64,000 nt of DNA from an uncultured Lactobacillus sp. (GCA_910587695.1 CAJUNC010000011.1:23332-87331), one strand, 5' to 3'; numbered from the stretch's first letter, positions 17,777-27,018 are shown. Notes: generated by a model not told the origin, from the sequence alone. A program made the numbers and translations.

Positions 17777-18378
17777 CATATATTTTAGGCTTGACTGGCG
17801 GGATCGGAATGGGCAAAACGACGATCAGCAATTTTTTACAAACATTAGGTTTTAAGATCCTCGATGCTGATGTGATCGCCCGAAAAGTCGTTGAACCAGC
17901 GACTCCTGGTCTAGCTGAACTACAAAAAACATTTGGACCTCAGATCATCCAAACTGATCAGACTTTAGATCGGGCTAAGCTCGGTAAGATAGTCTTTAGT
18001 GATCCTAAGAAATTAGCTCAACTAGACCAGATCATGCAGCCATTGATCAGAGCTGAATATGAAAAACAGCTGACCTTAGCTGAGCAAAAAGGCTGTAAAG
18101 TAGTTGTGATCGATGCCGCTTTATTATTTGAAAATGGTTATGCAGATCATTGTGATGCAGTTATCAATGTTGAAGTTCCTAAAGCAGTCCAATTAAAACG
18201 GATCATAGAACGCGATCATTTGAGTGAAGAGGCGGCACTTGAGCGGATCACTAGTCAGATGTCTGCTGAAAAAAGGCGAAAATTGGCTACAATTACAGTA
18301 GATAGTTCGGGAACAGTTGAAGAAACGCAAGCGCAAGTGATAAAATGGCTAGAGATAAATAATTTAATCGAAAATTAG
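17773..18378 (+). CDS. coaE: Dephospho-CoA kinase
   Basis: A 201-aa P-loop kinase that performs the last step of coenzyme A synthesis. GLTGGIGMGKTT at residues 6-17 is the nucleotide loop, DADVIARKVVEP near residue 32 is the substrate segment, and the lid region contains IIERDHLSEEAALERI. ATG 17773 sits inside the mutM stop (ATGA), with GCAGGTGG upstream as ribosome site. A longer upstream in-frame start would read through the mutM zinc finger in another frame and is not credible. Confidence 0.97.
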   Translation: MTYILGLTGGIGMGKTTISNFLQTLGFKILDADVIARKVVEPATPGLAELQKTFGPQIIQTDQTLDRAKLGKIVFSDPKKLAQLDQIMQPLIRAEYEKQLTLAEQKGCKVVVIDAALLFENGYADHCDAVINVEVPKAVQLKRIIERDHLSEEAALERITSQMSAEKRRKLATITVDSSGTVEETQAQVIKWLEINNLIEN

Positions 18379-18395
18379 GCAGCGAGGTAAAGATT

Positions 18396-18866
18396 ATGAA
18401 GTGTCCAAATTGTCATCAAAATGGATCACGTGTAGTGGATAGCCGTCCCGCCGACAATGGACATGCCATTCGGCGCCGGCGGGAATGTGAAAATTGTGGT
18501 TTCCGTTTTACTACATTTGAAAGAGTAGAAGCAGCGCCACTATTAGTTATTAAGAAAAATGGTGCCAGAGAAGAATTTAATCGTGAAAAAGTTTTGCGGG
18601 GTGTCATGCGAGCGGCTGAAAAACGACCCGTTGCAATGGATGAGATCCAAAATATCGTCGATCAAGTCGAAACAAAGATCCGTGCCGTCGGAGGTAATGA
18701 AGTTTCCAGCCAATTGATCGGTGAATATGTGATGGAGATCTTAGCAAATGTCGATGATATCGCCTATATCAGATTTGCTAGCGTCTATCGTGAATTTAAA
18801 GATATGGCATCTTTTGCAAAGGAATTGCAAGACTTGATGGCACGTGACAACGAAAAAAGTAAGTAG
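18396..18866 (+). CDS. nrdR: Transcriptional repressor NrdR
   Basis: A 156-aa regulator of ribonucleotide reductase genes. It has an N-terminal zinc ribbon (CPNCHQNGSRVVDSRP and CENCGFRFTTFER) followed by an ATP-cone domain (about residues 49-139) starting VIKKNGAREEFNREKV, which senses ATP/dATP. Length is standard. GAGGTAAAG precedes the ATG. It stands directly before dnaB and dnaI, the usual Bacillota cluster linking nucleotide supply with replication restart. Confidence 0.97.
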   Translation: MKCPNCHQNGSRVVDSRPADNGHAIRRRRECENCGFRFTTFERVEAAPLLVIKKNGAREEFNREKVLRGVMRAAEKRPVAMDEIQNIVDQVETKIRAVGGNEVSSQLIGEYVMEILANVDDIAYIRFASVYREFKDMASFAKELQDLMARDNEKSK

Positions 18867-18883
18867 TAGGGGGATGTTAGGCG

Positions 18884-20254
18884 ATGAGTGAAGGATTAAG
18901 GCAGATGTCGCCTAAGGATGGTTACGTTGTCAATACTAAAGCCCATATCGGTTCGACAGAGTTCAAAGTCATTTTAAAGCTCTACCAGCCGTTGATGGGC
19001 GTCAATGCTTATGGTATTTATTCACTATTAGCGACTAAAGTAGCTCAAACACCAGATCTGTTAGCGCGCCGGATGCATAAAGAGCTATTGGATATTTTGA
19101 GTTTAGGTTTACGTGACTTTTACGAAGCCCGGATCAGATTAGAAGCACTTGGACTATTGAAGACATTCGTTCAAAAAGATGAACTTGGTCAAGTGTTTAT
19201 CTATGAGTTACAAGCCCCTTTGAGTGCCGAAGATTTCTTTAAAGATGATCTCTTGAGCATGCTTTTAGCCGATTCATTAGGGCAGATCCAATATGATGAG
19301 TTGAAACAAGAATTTGTCAAACCAGCTTTCACATATGCTAATGCTAAAGAGGTCACCAAGTCGCTTCTAGATGTTTTTACCGTGAAAAAAGATACGTTGC
19401 TCAAAAATTCACAGGTAAAAGCGCCAGCTAAACCGACTAAAAATTTTGTCGATTCAGTCGAAGTTGATCTTGATGTGGAATACTTAAAAGAGCTTTTAGC
19501 CCAGTCTTTTGTGCCTGCAACTGAGATCAGCCGTTCACTTGAGACCTTAAAGTCGATTGCTTTATTGTATGGTCTAAATGAACTAGAACTCGTCAAATTG
19601 CTTGAACAAGCGCTAAATGTCAAGGACGATAAAGTTGATCTTGAACTTGTCAAAAAATTAGCCACACAGCAATTTGATCGGCAATTTAAAGAGATAACCC
19701 CTAAAGAGTCTAAAGTGACTGCATCGATCGATCCGGAGGTAAGTGCGGAATTGACGCAAACTGACTTAGCACTGATCGCTGTTTCAAAACAATATCTGCC
19801 ACTTGAATTTATCGAAGAACTCAAACGGCAAAAGAACAGTTTTGTGACTAATCTAGAGCGTTATACGGTCAAAAATTTGGTGGAAAAACAAGTGTTGCCA
19901 AATGCAGTGATCAATGTCTTGTTACACTATTATTTGATCGCGCAAAATAACACGATGCTAGAAGATAAAGTCGCTAATCGTTTTACTAAAGCCGCAGCAA
20001 AATTGGCAGAAAAAAAGATAACAGCTCCAGAAGAAGCCATGCTTTATATGCGTAAGGCTAACCAGAAAGCACGAAAAGAACAGCAACAAAAGCCATATTA
20101 TGCGCGAAAGCAACAGATCGTACAAAAAGAAACGCTCCCTGAATGGGCAAAAGATAAAAAAGAAGGATCGAAAGCTAAGCCAACTAAAGAAGATAAACAG
20201 GTATTAAATGCCCAGATCGACGAATTATTGGCACAACTAGAACAAAGTGAATAG
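18884..20254 (+). CDS. dnaB: Replication initiation and membrane attachment protein DnaB
   Basis: A 456-aa homologue of Bacillus DnaB (helicase loading, not the helicase). The N-terminal winged-helix region (residues 1-150) is followed by a DnaB/DnaD-type helical domain around residues 290-395, with the family YxxxxIxxx-like helix near IAVSKQYLPLEFIEELKR. The tail is basic and Lys/Gln-rich. It works with DnaD and DnaI to load the replicative helicase at oriC and at stalled forks. dnaI follows 17 nt downstream. Confidence 0.93.
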   Translation: MSEGLRQMSPKDGYVVNTKAHIGSTEFKVILKLYQPLMGVNAYGIYSLLATKVAQTPDLLARRMHKELLDILSLGLRDFYEARIRLEALGLLKTFVQKDELGQVFIYELQAPLSAEDFFKDDLLSMLLADSLGQIQYDELKQEFVKPAFTYANAKEVTKSLLDVFTVKKDTLLKNSQVKAPAKPTKNFVDSVEVDLDVEYLKELLAQSFVPATEISRSLETLKSIALLYGLNELELVKLLEQALNVKDDKVDLELVKKLATQQFDRQFKEITPKESKVTASIDPEVSAELTQTDLALIAVSKQYLPLEFIEELKRQKNSFVTNLERYTVKNLVEKQVLPNAVINVLLHYYLIAQNNTMLEDKVANRFTKAAAKLAEKKITAPEEAMLYMRKANQKARKEQQQKPYYARKQQIVQKETLPEWAKDKKEGSKAKPTKEDKQVLNAQIDELLAQLEQSE

Positions 20255-20271
20255 AAAGGTAGGTGGCTAGG

Positions 20272-21201
20272 ATGGAAGATCTAGGTAAAAATTTGACTGA
20301 GCAGATGCAAAGAAATAATTGGAATGAGCGCTATCAAAAACTGATCACTGAGATCTTACAAGATACCGAGGTGCGTACTTTTTTGGCTGAGAACAGTCAA
20401 ACTTTGACACAAGAAGATGTGATGAAAAGTGCGAGTAAACTATATGAATTTGTAACTTTAAAAAAGCAGATAGCTCAAGGTAAACAGACTTTTGCGCCAG
20501 GTTATCTACCAACACTTGCGATCAGCAATCATCGGATCGAAGTCGTGTATGTCCCTACAGCTGAACTCAAAGCTAAACGAGAACAAAAAGCCTTGGAAGC
20601 GCGCGTTAAGACGATCAATTTACCGCGTAGTGTTCGGAAAGCACAATTAAAAGATTATGAGCGCAGTGATGAACGCATGGAAGCTTTAAAAGCTGCCTTA
20701 TCTTTTATCACTAGTTATACAAAAGATCCTAAAGAATTTCACAAGGGCTTGTATCTAGAAGGAAGTTTTGGTGTAGGTAAGACCTATCTTTTAGCAGCGA
20801 TCGCTAACGATCTAGCTAAGAGGGGTTATCAAACGACTTTGGTGCATTTCCCATCGTTTGCAGTTGAGATCAAAAGTTCGATCGGTAAAAATCAAACGAC
20901 AGAGTATATCGATAGTTTAAAAAAGGCACAAGTCTTGATGATCGATGATATCGGTGCTGATTCTTTGAGCAGTTGGCTAAGAGATGATGTTTTAGGTGTC
21001 ATCTTACAATACCGGATGCAAGAAGAACTACCGACCTTTTTTAGCTCTAATCTCTCATTGGCACAGCTAGAACAGCAGTATTTGACGGTCAATAATCGTG
21101 GCGAGGCTGAACCATTGAAAGCTAAGCGCATTATGGAACGGATCAAGTTTTTGGCCGATGAGTACCATGTTGTAGGAAAAAATCGCCGAAATCCGGAATA
21201 A
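20272..21201 (+). CDS. dnaI: Primosomal protein DnaI (helicase loader)
   Basis: A 309-aa AAA+ helicase loader. An N-terminal helicase-binding domain (residues 1-130) precedes the ATPase with Walker A LEGSFGVGKTYLLAAIA near residue 160, Walker B VLMIDDIGADSLSSW near residue 222, and the sensor FFSSNLSLAQLE near residue 257. AGGTAGGTGG lies before ATG 20272; the GTG at 20263 falls inside that site and is rejected. It pairs with dnaB. The next feature is the thrS leader, with no terminator seen between. Confidence 0.95.
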   Translation: MEDLGKNLTEQMQRNNWNERYQKLITEILQDTEVRTFLAENSQTLTQEDVMKSASKLYEFVTLKKQIAQGKQTFAPGYLPTLAISNHRIEVVYVPTAELKAKREQKALEARVKTINLPRSVRKAQLKDYERSDERMEALKAALSFITSYTKDPKEFHKGLYLEGSFGVGKTYLLAAIANDLAKRGYQTTLVHFPSFAVEIKSSIGKNQTTEYIDSLKKAQVLMIDDIGADSLSSWLRDDVLGVILQYRMQEELPTFFSSNLSLAQLEQQYLTVNNRGEAEPLKAKRIMERIKFLADEYHVVGKNRRNPE

Positions 21202-21206
21202 TGACT

Positions 21207-21464
21207 TGAAATTGAAGAAGTTTCGTGCTTAAATAGGAATTACATTAAGTAAAAGACAAACGGCAAATCAATTCAGGGAAAGAGACCCTTGACTGCAAGT
21301 CTCTTAAAGAGGAGCTTACCACTTTTATCACGATAGCCTACTGCAAAGGTAGGACGGCTCGTTTCCGTTATCGACGATCAAGAGAGGGTCAACTGACCTT
21401 GAAATTGGGTGGAACCGCGTTAAAGACGCCCCTAGTGTTAAATGTAGCACTAGGGGCGTCTTTT
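21207..21464 (+). promoter_or_regulatory. T-box riboswitch leader of thrS
   Basis: The 295-nt gap before thrS holds a T-box leader. The T-box core TGGGTGGAACCGCG is at 21405-21419, and a strong intrinsic terminator follows: 21425-21437 pairs perfectly with 21448-21460, then TTTT. Upstream stems, including the CGTTATC element near 21366, fit the usual stem III and antiterminator layout. Uncharged tRNA-Thr would favour the antiterminator and read-through. The specifier is not certain; an ACC followed by A near 21319 is a candidate. Confidence 0.9.
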
Positions 21465-21496
21465 ATGTCTTGGTAAAAATCAAGGAGGATCATATA

Positions 21497-23449
21497 ATGT
21501 CAGAGATCAATGTTAAGTTTCCAGATGGTGCTGTAAAACAATTTGCAGCTGGAACAACAACACAAGATATCGCAAAATCTATCAGTATCAGCTTAGCTAA
21601 GAAGTCTGTTGCAGGTAAATTTAATGGTAAATTAGTGGATTACAACGAACCTTTAAACGAAGATGGTGAGATCGAGATCATCACTAAAGATTCTGATGAA
21701 GGGATGAACGTGTTATGGCAAACAGCTGCTAATGTTTTAGCTAGTGCTTTGCATAGCCTTTATCCAGAAATGAAGTTTGGTCAAGGTGAAGCCTTAGAAC
21801 ACGGTTTCTTCTTTGATACAGACAATGCAAGTGGTCAAGTGGCCGAAGTTGATTTTGAAAAGATCGAACAAAAGATGCAAGAGATCATCAAGCAAAACTT
21901 ACCGATCGAACGTGTTGAATATACAAAAGAAGAAGCTTTGCAATTAGTTGCTGGTGATCAATACCAGACTGAATTAGTCGAAGAGATCGCTGCCGATAAC
22001 GCTGGTAAAGTCGTAGCTCATAAGTTGGGTGATTTCAATGACTTCTCATTTGGACCACAATTGGCTTCAACTGGTGCGATCAAGGTGTTCCAACTGCTTT
22101 CAGTGGCCGGTGCTTACTGGAAAGGTGCTTCAAGCAATCCAATGTTACAACGTATCTATGGGACAGCATTTTACAAGCAAAAAGATCTTGATGCTGAATT
22201 ACAACGCCGTAAAGAAGCACGTGAACGTGACCACCGTGTGATCGGTAACAATTTAGATCTCTTCTTTGTTGATCCTAAAGTTGGTGCAGGTCTACCATAC
22301 TGGATGCCAAATGGGGCTACGATCCGTCGTACGATCGAACGCTATATCATCGATAAAGAAGTTGCTCGTGGTTACGAACATGTTTATACACCAATTTTAG
22401 CTAACGTTGATCTTTATAAACAATCAGGTCACTGGGATCACTACCGCGAAGATATGTTTCCACCAATGGACATGGGTGATGGCGAATTACTTGAATTGCG
22501 TCCGATGAACTGCCCATCTCATATTCAAGTTTACAACCACCATATTCGTTCATATCGTGATCTTCCATTGCGGATCGCTGAACTTGGGATGATGCACCGT
22601 TACGAAAAATCAGGTGCCTTGACAGGTCTTTCTCGTGTACGTGAAATGACATTAAATGACGGGCATACTTTCGTGACACCAGATCAGATCGAAGAAGAAT
22701 TCAAACGCACTTTACAATTGATGGTCGATGTCTATAATGACTTTGATATCAAAGATTATCGTTTCCGTTTGAGCTACCGTGATCCTGAAAACACACATAA
22801 GTACTATGATGATGATGAAATGTGGGAAAAATCACAACGCATGCTCAAAGCTGCGATGGATGATCTTGGCTTGGAATATTTTGAAGCTGAAGGCGAAGCT
22901 GCTTTCTACGGTCCTAAATTAGATGTTCAAACCAAGACAGCTCTCGGTGGGGAAGAAACACTTTCAACGATCCAATTGGACTTCTTGTTGCCAGAACGTT
23001 TCGACCTCAAATATACAGGGGCTGATGGTGAAGAACACCGTCCAGTTATGATCCACCGTGGGATCGTATCAACGATGGAACGTTTCACAGCCTACTTGAC
23101 AGAAATGTATAAGGGTGCTTTCCCAACTTGGTTAGCTCCAAAGCAAGTTGAGATCATTCCAGTCAAGAATGAACTTCACTTAGATTATGCACGTCAATTG
23201 AGCTCAAAATTGGGTGCACATCAGATCCGTGTAAGCATCGATGATCGTAATGAAAAGATGGGTTACAAGATCCGTCAAGCTCAAGTGATGAAGACACCAT
23301 ATACTTTAGTTGTTGGTGACCAAGAAGTGGCTGACGGTACTGTGACCGTTCGTAAATACGGTAGTGAAAAGACTGAAACAATGACCCAAGATGAATTCAG
23401 AAATCTTATCTTACACGATATCGAGACCTACAGCCGTAAAGAAGACTAG
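21497..23449 (+). CDS. thrS: Threonine--tRNA ligase
   Basis: A 650-aa class II synthetase. It has an N-terminal TGS domain (residues 1-62, VKFPDGAVKQFAAGTT), the SAD editing domain to about residue 240, the catalytic core with PMNCPSHIQVYNHHIRSYRDLPLR near residue 335 and motif 2/3 (RVREMTLNDGHTF; MIHRGIVSTMERF), and an anticodon-binding C-terminal domain (KQVEIIPVKN onward). AAGGAGG precedes ATG 21497; the ATG at 21470 lies just after the leader terminator and has no ribosome site. Expression should depend on the T-box upstream. Confidence 0.98.
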   Translation: MSEINVKFPDGAVKQFAAGTTTQDIAKSISISLAKKSVAGKFNGKLVDYNEPLNEDGEIEIITKDSDEGMNVLWQTAANVLASALHSLYPEMKFGQGEALEHGFFFDTDNASGQVAEVDFEKIEQKMQEIIKQNLPIERVEYTKEEALQLVAGDQYQTELVEEIAADNAGKVVAHKLGDFNDFSFGPQLASTGAIKVFQLLSVAGAYWKGASSNPMLQRIYGTAFYKQKDLDAELQRRKEARERDHRVIGNNLDLFFVDPKVGAGLPYWMPNGATIRRTIERYIIDKEVARGYEHVYTPILANVDLYKQSGHWDHYREDMFPPMDMGDGELLELRPMNCPSHIQVYNHHIRSYRDLPLRIAELGMMHRYEKSGALTGLSRVREMTLNDGHTFVTPDQIEEEFKRTLQLMVDVYNDFDIKDYRFRLSYRDPENTHKYYDDDEMWEKSQRMLKAAMDDLGLEYFEAEGEAAFYGPKLDVQTKTALGGEETLSTIQLDFLLPERFDLKYTGADGEEHRPVMIHRGIVSTMERFTAYLTEMYKGAFPTWLAPKQVEIIPVKNELHLDYARQLSSKLGAHQIRVSIDDRNEKMGYKIRQAQVMKTPYTLVVGDQEVADGTVTVRKYGSEKTETMTQDEFRNLILHDIETYSRKED

Positions 23450-23458
23450 TATAGCCCT

Positions 23459-23496
23459 AAAAAGGCGAACGGAAAAGATCCGTTCGCCTTTTTTGT
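23459..23496. terminator. Bidirectional terminator after thrS
   Basis: A perfect stem, AAAAAGGCGAACGG with CCGTTCGCCTTTTT, has A-runs on the left and T-runs on the right. It serves thrS and the convergent gene ending at 23505. Confidence 0.92.
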
Positions 23497-23504
23497 CTAC
23501 ACTT

Positions 23505-24176
23505 TTACTTTTGGGCTTTCCATTCAAATTTGGTCAATTGATCGTTGTCAGAACTACCGATCTTATGTCCATTTTCGTAAAATTCAAGGTCAAAGTCTTT
23601 TTTATTATAGTGATGTAAAAAGGATCTTCCCAAGTCGGCGATCTTTTTAGCGATCACATCTTTTTCATGTGCTGGAGTGGTGTTAAAGCCATCAACAGTA
23701 GTGACCTTTAGTTCATCATCACCATCAAAAGTGACTTTTTGGACCATCGTGCTCCAAGCAAATTCTGTTTGACCAGCTTTGGCATATTCTTTTGCTTGCT
23801 TGAAATAATTGCTAAAAGCGGTATTGATATTTTGTTTTATGGTCTTCTTAGTTGCTTTTTTGACGACACTGTTTTTAGAACTGATCACGGTTCGATCACT
23901 GATATTTTCTAAAGTGTCTTTTTTAAAGATCAAAGAAACACTTTTTTGATCTTTGAGCGGATAAGTCCAGACACTATCTTCATATTTATCGTGTGCTGGT
24001 TTACCTAAAGTATCGATCATCTGGCGTTTGTTCATGCCAAGTTTGACCTGTTTGAAATTTTTTTTAGTCATCGTATCAGCTTGGATAGTTTGAGTCGTTG
24101 TTTGATAAGTGACAGTTTCTACAAGTCCTAAGCTCAGACAAGTCAACCCAAGCATCAGTCCATGATTTAATTTCAT
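23505..24176 (-). CDS. Secreted protein with BamE/SmpA-like domain
   Basis: A 223-aa protein with an N-terminal signal peptide (basic MKLNHG, hydrophobic LMLGLTCLSLGLV). The Cys in the hydrophobic core is not in a lipobox context, so secretion rather than lipidation is likely. Residues 40-95 (VKLGMNKRQMIDTLGKPAH, then WTYPLK) resemble the small BamE/SmpA fold seen in many Gram-positive surface proteins. The rest (Lys-rich, ending in LTKFEWKAQK) is not recognised. GTG 24185 could add three residues. It diverges from the FecR-like gene across a region holding two matching inverted repeats. Confidence 0.7.
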   Translation of the reverse strand: MKLNHGLMLGLTCLSLGLVETVTYQTTTQTIQADTMTKKNFKQVKLGMNKRQMIDTLGKPAHDKYEDSVWTYPLKDQKSVSLIFKKDTLENISDRTVISSKNSVVKKATKKTIKQNINTAFSNYFKQAKEYAKAGQTEFAWSTMVQKVTFDGDDELKVTTVDGFNTTPAHEKDVIAKKIADLGRSFLHHYNKKDFDLEFYENGHKIGSSDNDQLTKFEWKAQK

Positions 24177-24241
24177 AACGCTCACCTCTAGCTTTTATCT
24201 TAATCCTCTTAAATAAAAGTCGCAAAGATTTTAACCTGTTT

Positions 24242-24257
24242 TTGTCATATTAGACAA
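24242..24257. promoter_or_regulatory. Operator-like inverted repeat TTGTC-N6-GACAA, copy 1
   Basis: TTGTC ATATTA GACAA, an inverted repeat of 5+5 with a 6-nt centre, 66 nt upstream of the secreted protein gene. The same half-sites and spacing recur at 24305. Two identical-geometry sites 63 nt apart in one divergent gap suggest a shared DNA-binding regulator. Confidence 0.5.
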
Positions 24258-24304
24258 ATTGAATAGTTGAAAATCATCTCATAAGGTATTTTAGAAAAAG
24301 TTTA

Positions 24305-24320
24305 TTGTCAATTTTGACAA
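24305..24320. promoter_or_regulatory. Operator-like inverted repeat TTGTC-N6-GACAA, copy 2
   Basis: TTGTC AATTTT GACAA, extended to an 18-nt perfect inverted repeat at 24304-24321. TTGACA inside its right half (24315-24320) could serve as a -35 box for the rightward FecR-like/ABC operon, so a bound protein would block or position polymerase there. No clear -10 is seen. Confidence 0.5.
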
Positions 24321-24409
24321 TTCTATGTGTGTAACAAAAAAGATGGTAGTATGTAATCTATCCATAGAGGATATGGGTAAAATATTATCAATGACTAGGG
24401 GGAATACTC

Positions 24410-25123
24410 ATGGTTTTTACTTACTCTGATGGAACAAAAGTTGGTGAGCATGAAAAGCATTTACGTAAAGTAGGAAGTTTTTTGTTTGAAAATCCGTATA
24501 TGGTTACTTTTGTATCAAAAGAAGATACCGTAGAATTTTTAAACTATGAAACAACAGAGAGAGTTTTTTTAAATGAAGGAATGATTCTGAGTACCTGTGG
24601 TCTATTAAAAACAAATAGTGCACGAGTAGAAATTCGTAATAGAGATGGGGATTTATATCGATTAGCAAGTAATAGCGAATTTAGTATTGAATATACGGTT
24701 GAAGGAATAAGACCAGTTTTTTATGGTAAAGTTCTATATGCTTCCGAAGATACTATTACCTATTCTCCAGAAAAGAATAGAGGACCTATCAAACATGATT
24801 ACAAAAGAAGTGGTGGTGGAAAATATCGAACTAGCTGTTATATGTTCAACTTTGGAAAAGGAATTGTGGTTATTGACAGTTTAGGGCCGAGTGAAGATGT
24901 ATATTACAATTTAAGTGGTCCATTAGCTGTATATGAATATGATGAAATGGGCAGACAGTTTACTATTTTTACAGCAGAACCTTTTCAAAAGATACGACTT
25001 AGATTTGACAACGGTAAGAAATTGCGTGAACGTTATCAAGTCTTAGAAAAGTCTCGAATTAGTAATTCTAGATTAAGTTCGCTATATCAACATTTTATTT
25101 TTCAAAATTCATGGGGATCATAA
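24410..25123 (+). CDS. FecR-like domain protein of unknown function
   Basis: A 237-aa protein without signal peptide or membrane segment. Residues 48-110 (FLNEGMILSTCGLLKTNSARVEIRN, then LYRLASNSEFSIEY and FYGKVLYASE) follow the beta-rich pattern of the FecR sensor domain: an initial G, a T/S-marked turn, polar ladder strands and a final GKV. The match is by eye and modest. The C-terminal half also looks beta-rich and ends in a basic helix. Base and codon use (ATA/ATT isoleucine, few GATC) differ from the ABC gene that begins 2 nt later, suggesting it was acquired separately. It may recognise the transporter cargo. TAGGGGGA precedes the ATG. Confidence 0.65.
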   Translation: MVFTYSDGTKVGEHEKHLRKVGSFLFENPYMVTFVSKEDTVEFLNYETTERVFLNEGMILSTCGLLKTNSARVEIRNRDGDLYRLASNSEFSIEYTVEGIRPVFYGKVLYASEDTITYSPEKNRGPIKHDYKRSGGGKYRTSCYMFNFGKGIVVIDSLGPSEDVYYNLSGPLAVYEYDEMGRQFTIFTAEPFQKIRLRFDNGKKLRERYQVLEKSRISNSRLSSLYQHFIFQNSWGS

Positions 25124-25124
25124 G

Positions 25125-26867
25125 ATGGAAAAGGTAGTTAGTTATTTCAAGCTGTTATTTCAAACTTATAAGATGTTTTTTAAGGCAACTTTGACGATCG
25201 CCTTGGTCGTAGTGTTTTTGACACCATTAGAAGCTTTGGCACCGGTCTTAGGAGTACGTTCGGGACAACAGTTGATCGACAATTTGAGCTTGCAAAAACC
25301 GTATCTGTATTTTTTCATCATTTGGACACTTGCGACCTTATTGAGTCAAATTTTGCCAGTCGTAGGTACTAATTTTCAAGGGATGTTGACTGATAAGTTG
25401 ACTGGCTTTATCAAGTTATCTTTGATGCGTTGTTCACAACAGTTGCGTTCGTTAGAATTGTTTGATGATAGTGATTTTTTTGATGAACTTGAGATCCTAA
25501 ACGATGGTGCAAGTTGGCGACCAGTCAATTTGATCGTTTTTGGGGTCGCAATATTGCGTGAAGTGGTCACTTTAGTAGGGATGTTATGGCTTTTAGGAAA
25601 ATACAATTTTTGGTTGGCTTTATTATTACTGCTAGCGTTAGTCCCTCAAACTTTAGTTGCATATCGGATCCAACAAGAAGCTTTTGAAACGATGGTGACG
25701 CGGAGCAAGCAAGCTCGTAAGTTGAATTATTTGAGTTCACTTTTATTAGAGCGAGCTGACGCAAAAGAAGTTCGATTATTTGATATGTTTTCTCCTGTGA
25801 TCAAGCGCTATCAAAAATTATTTCAGCTAGCTCAAAAAAATGTCGATCGTATTCGCCGAAAGCAGATGTTGTTGGCGTTGATCTTTTTGAGCATAACGGT
25901 CGCTGTGAGTGCTGGAGGTTTTTTATGGTTCATTGTTCAGGTCAAACAGCATACACTTGGGGTCGGGAGCTTATTGTTATATATCTCAGTGATCGCCTAT
26001 CTAGTCGAAGGAATGGCTCGTTTAGTCGAAGATTCGAGTTTATTATATGATTCGCTGTTGTGGGTCGAGAAATATCAGCATTTCTTAGCGTTTAAGGAAA
26101 AGCAAGTTTCAGGTACGTTGGATTTTAGTGGGGATTTTGAACGGATAAGATTTGAAAATGTTTCTTTTACTTATCCATTTTCGACTACTGAGGTTTTAAG
26201 TGATCTAAATTTTGAGATCAAAGCTGGTGAAAAGATCGCGATCGTTGGCGAAAATGGTTCAGGCAAATCGACATTGGTGAAATTATTACTGCGTTTTTAT
26301 GATCCCACTAAAGGTCATATCTTGCTCGATGGGACTGATCTATGTGAATATCGCTGTGAAAGTTATCGTCAAAAACTCAGTGCAGCTTTTCAAGATTTTA
26401 GTCGTTTTAAACTAAGTGTCAAAGATAATGTATCAGCTTTAGCGCAGACATCGGATAAAAAGGTCCAAACTTGTTTGGAGCAAGTCGGCTTCGCAGAGCT
26501 AAACGATAAATTGCAACAAAATTTGAGCAAAGAGTTTGATCATGGGATCGAACTTTCTGGTGGTCAATGGCAAAAGATCGCGTTAGCACGATGTTTGCAC
26601 AAAAAAAGTGTCATGTACTTCTTAGATGAACCGACGTCAGCTTTAGATGCGCGCAGTGAACAAGAGATGTACCACACTTTTTTGACTAAAGATCAACTTC
26701 AAACAGTTTTATTCGTGACTCATCGGATGTCTTCAGTGACCTTGGCTGATCGGGTATTGTTCTTACAAGCAGGGAAGATCTCTGGATTAGCTTCACATGA
26801 GCAGTTATTGCAAGATAATAAAGATTATCGCGAATTGTATGAATTACAAAAGAATGCTTATTGCTAA
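25125..26867 (+). CDS. ABC exporter, fused membrane and ATPase domains
   Basis: A 580-aa half-transporter. Six hydrophobic segments span residues 15-310. The ATPase has Walker A VGENGSGKSTLVKLL near residue 374, the Q-loop AFQDFSRF, signature ELSGGQWQKIALARCL near residue 478, Walker B YFLDEPTSALD and H-loop VTHRMSS. It has no N-terminal peptidase domain. The layout matches exporters found in peptide and bacteriocin clusters, but no precursor gene is visible. It starts 2 nt after the FecR-like gene, without a clear ribosome site, so it is probably coupled to it. Its GATC-rich codons look native. Confidence 0.85.
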   Translation: MEKVVSYFKLLFQTYKMFFKATLTIALVVVFLTPLEALAPVLGVRSGQQLIDNLSLQKPYLYFFIIWTLATLLSQILPVVGTNFQGMLTDKLTGFIKLSLMRCSQQLRSLELFDDSDFFDELEILNDGASWRPVNLIVFGVAILREVVTLVGMLWLLGKYNFWLALLLLLALVPQTLVAYRIQQEAFETMVTRSKQARKLNYLSSLLLERADAKEVRLFDMFSPVIKRYQKLFQLAQKNVDRIRRKQMLLALIFLSITVAVSAGGFLWFIVQVKQHTLGVGSLLLYISVIAYLVEGMARLVEDSSLLYDSLLWVEKYQHFLAFKEKQVSGTLDFSGDFERIRFENVSFTYPFSTTEVLSDLNFEIKAGEKIAIVGENGSGKSTLVKLLLRFYDPTKGHILLDGTDLCEYRCESYRQKLSAAFQDFSRFKLSVKDNVSALAQTSDKKVQTCLEQVGFAELNDKLQQNLSKEFDHGIELSGGQWQKIALARCLHKKSVMYFLDEPTSALDARSEQEMYHTFLTKDQLQTVLFVTHRMSSVTLADRVLFLQAGKISGLASHEQLLQDNKDYRELYELQKNAYC

Positions 26868-26906
26868 AAAGCAAGTCACAGAGCTCAAAGAATGAGTTTT
26901 GTTGAT

Positions 26907-26920
26907 TGGTAACGCTATCA
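26907..26920 (+). promoter_or_regulatory. Candidate catabolite response element before the alpha-galactosidase
   Basis: TGGTAACGCTATCA matches the cre consensus TGWAARCGYTWNCW at 12 of 14 positions, 99 nt before the start codon. It would allow CcpA control by preferred sugars. Confidence 0.5.
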
Positions 26921-27018
26921 TTTGTCCGCGTTATGCGTTGTTTAAGTCGCAAATAGCGGAGTATCGGTGGATAAATTTCGTTATGCTTAAAACAGTTAAG
27001 TCATAAGGAGGAATTTAA

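Noticed and set aside
19201..19824. Long antisense frame (207 codons) inside dnaB.
   Set aside because: It is Ser/Thr-rich, as expected from reading the complement of Lys/Glu/Asp codons, and the plus-strand gene is clearly dnaB.
22401..22679. Antisense frame within thrS.
   Set aside because: It lies wholly inside the catalytic core of thrS and has no initiation signals.
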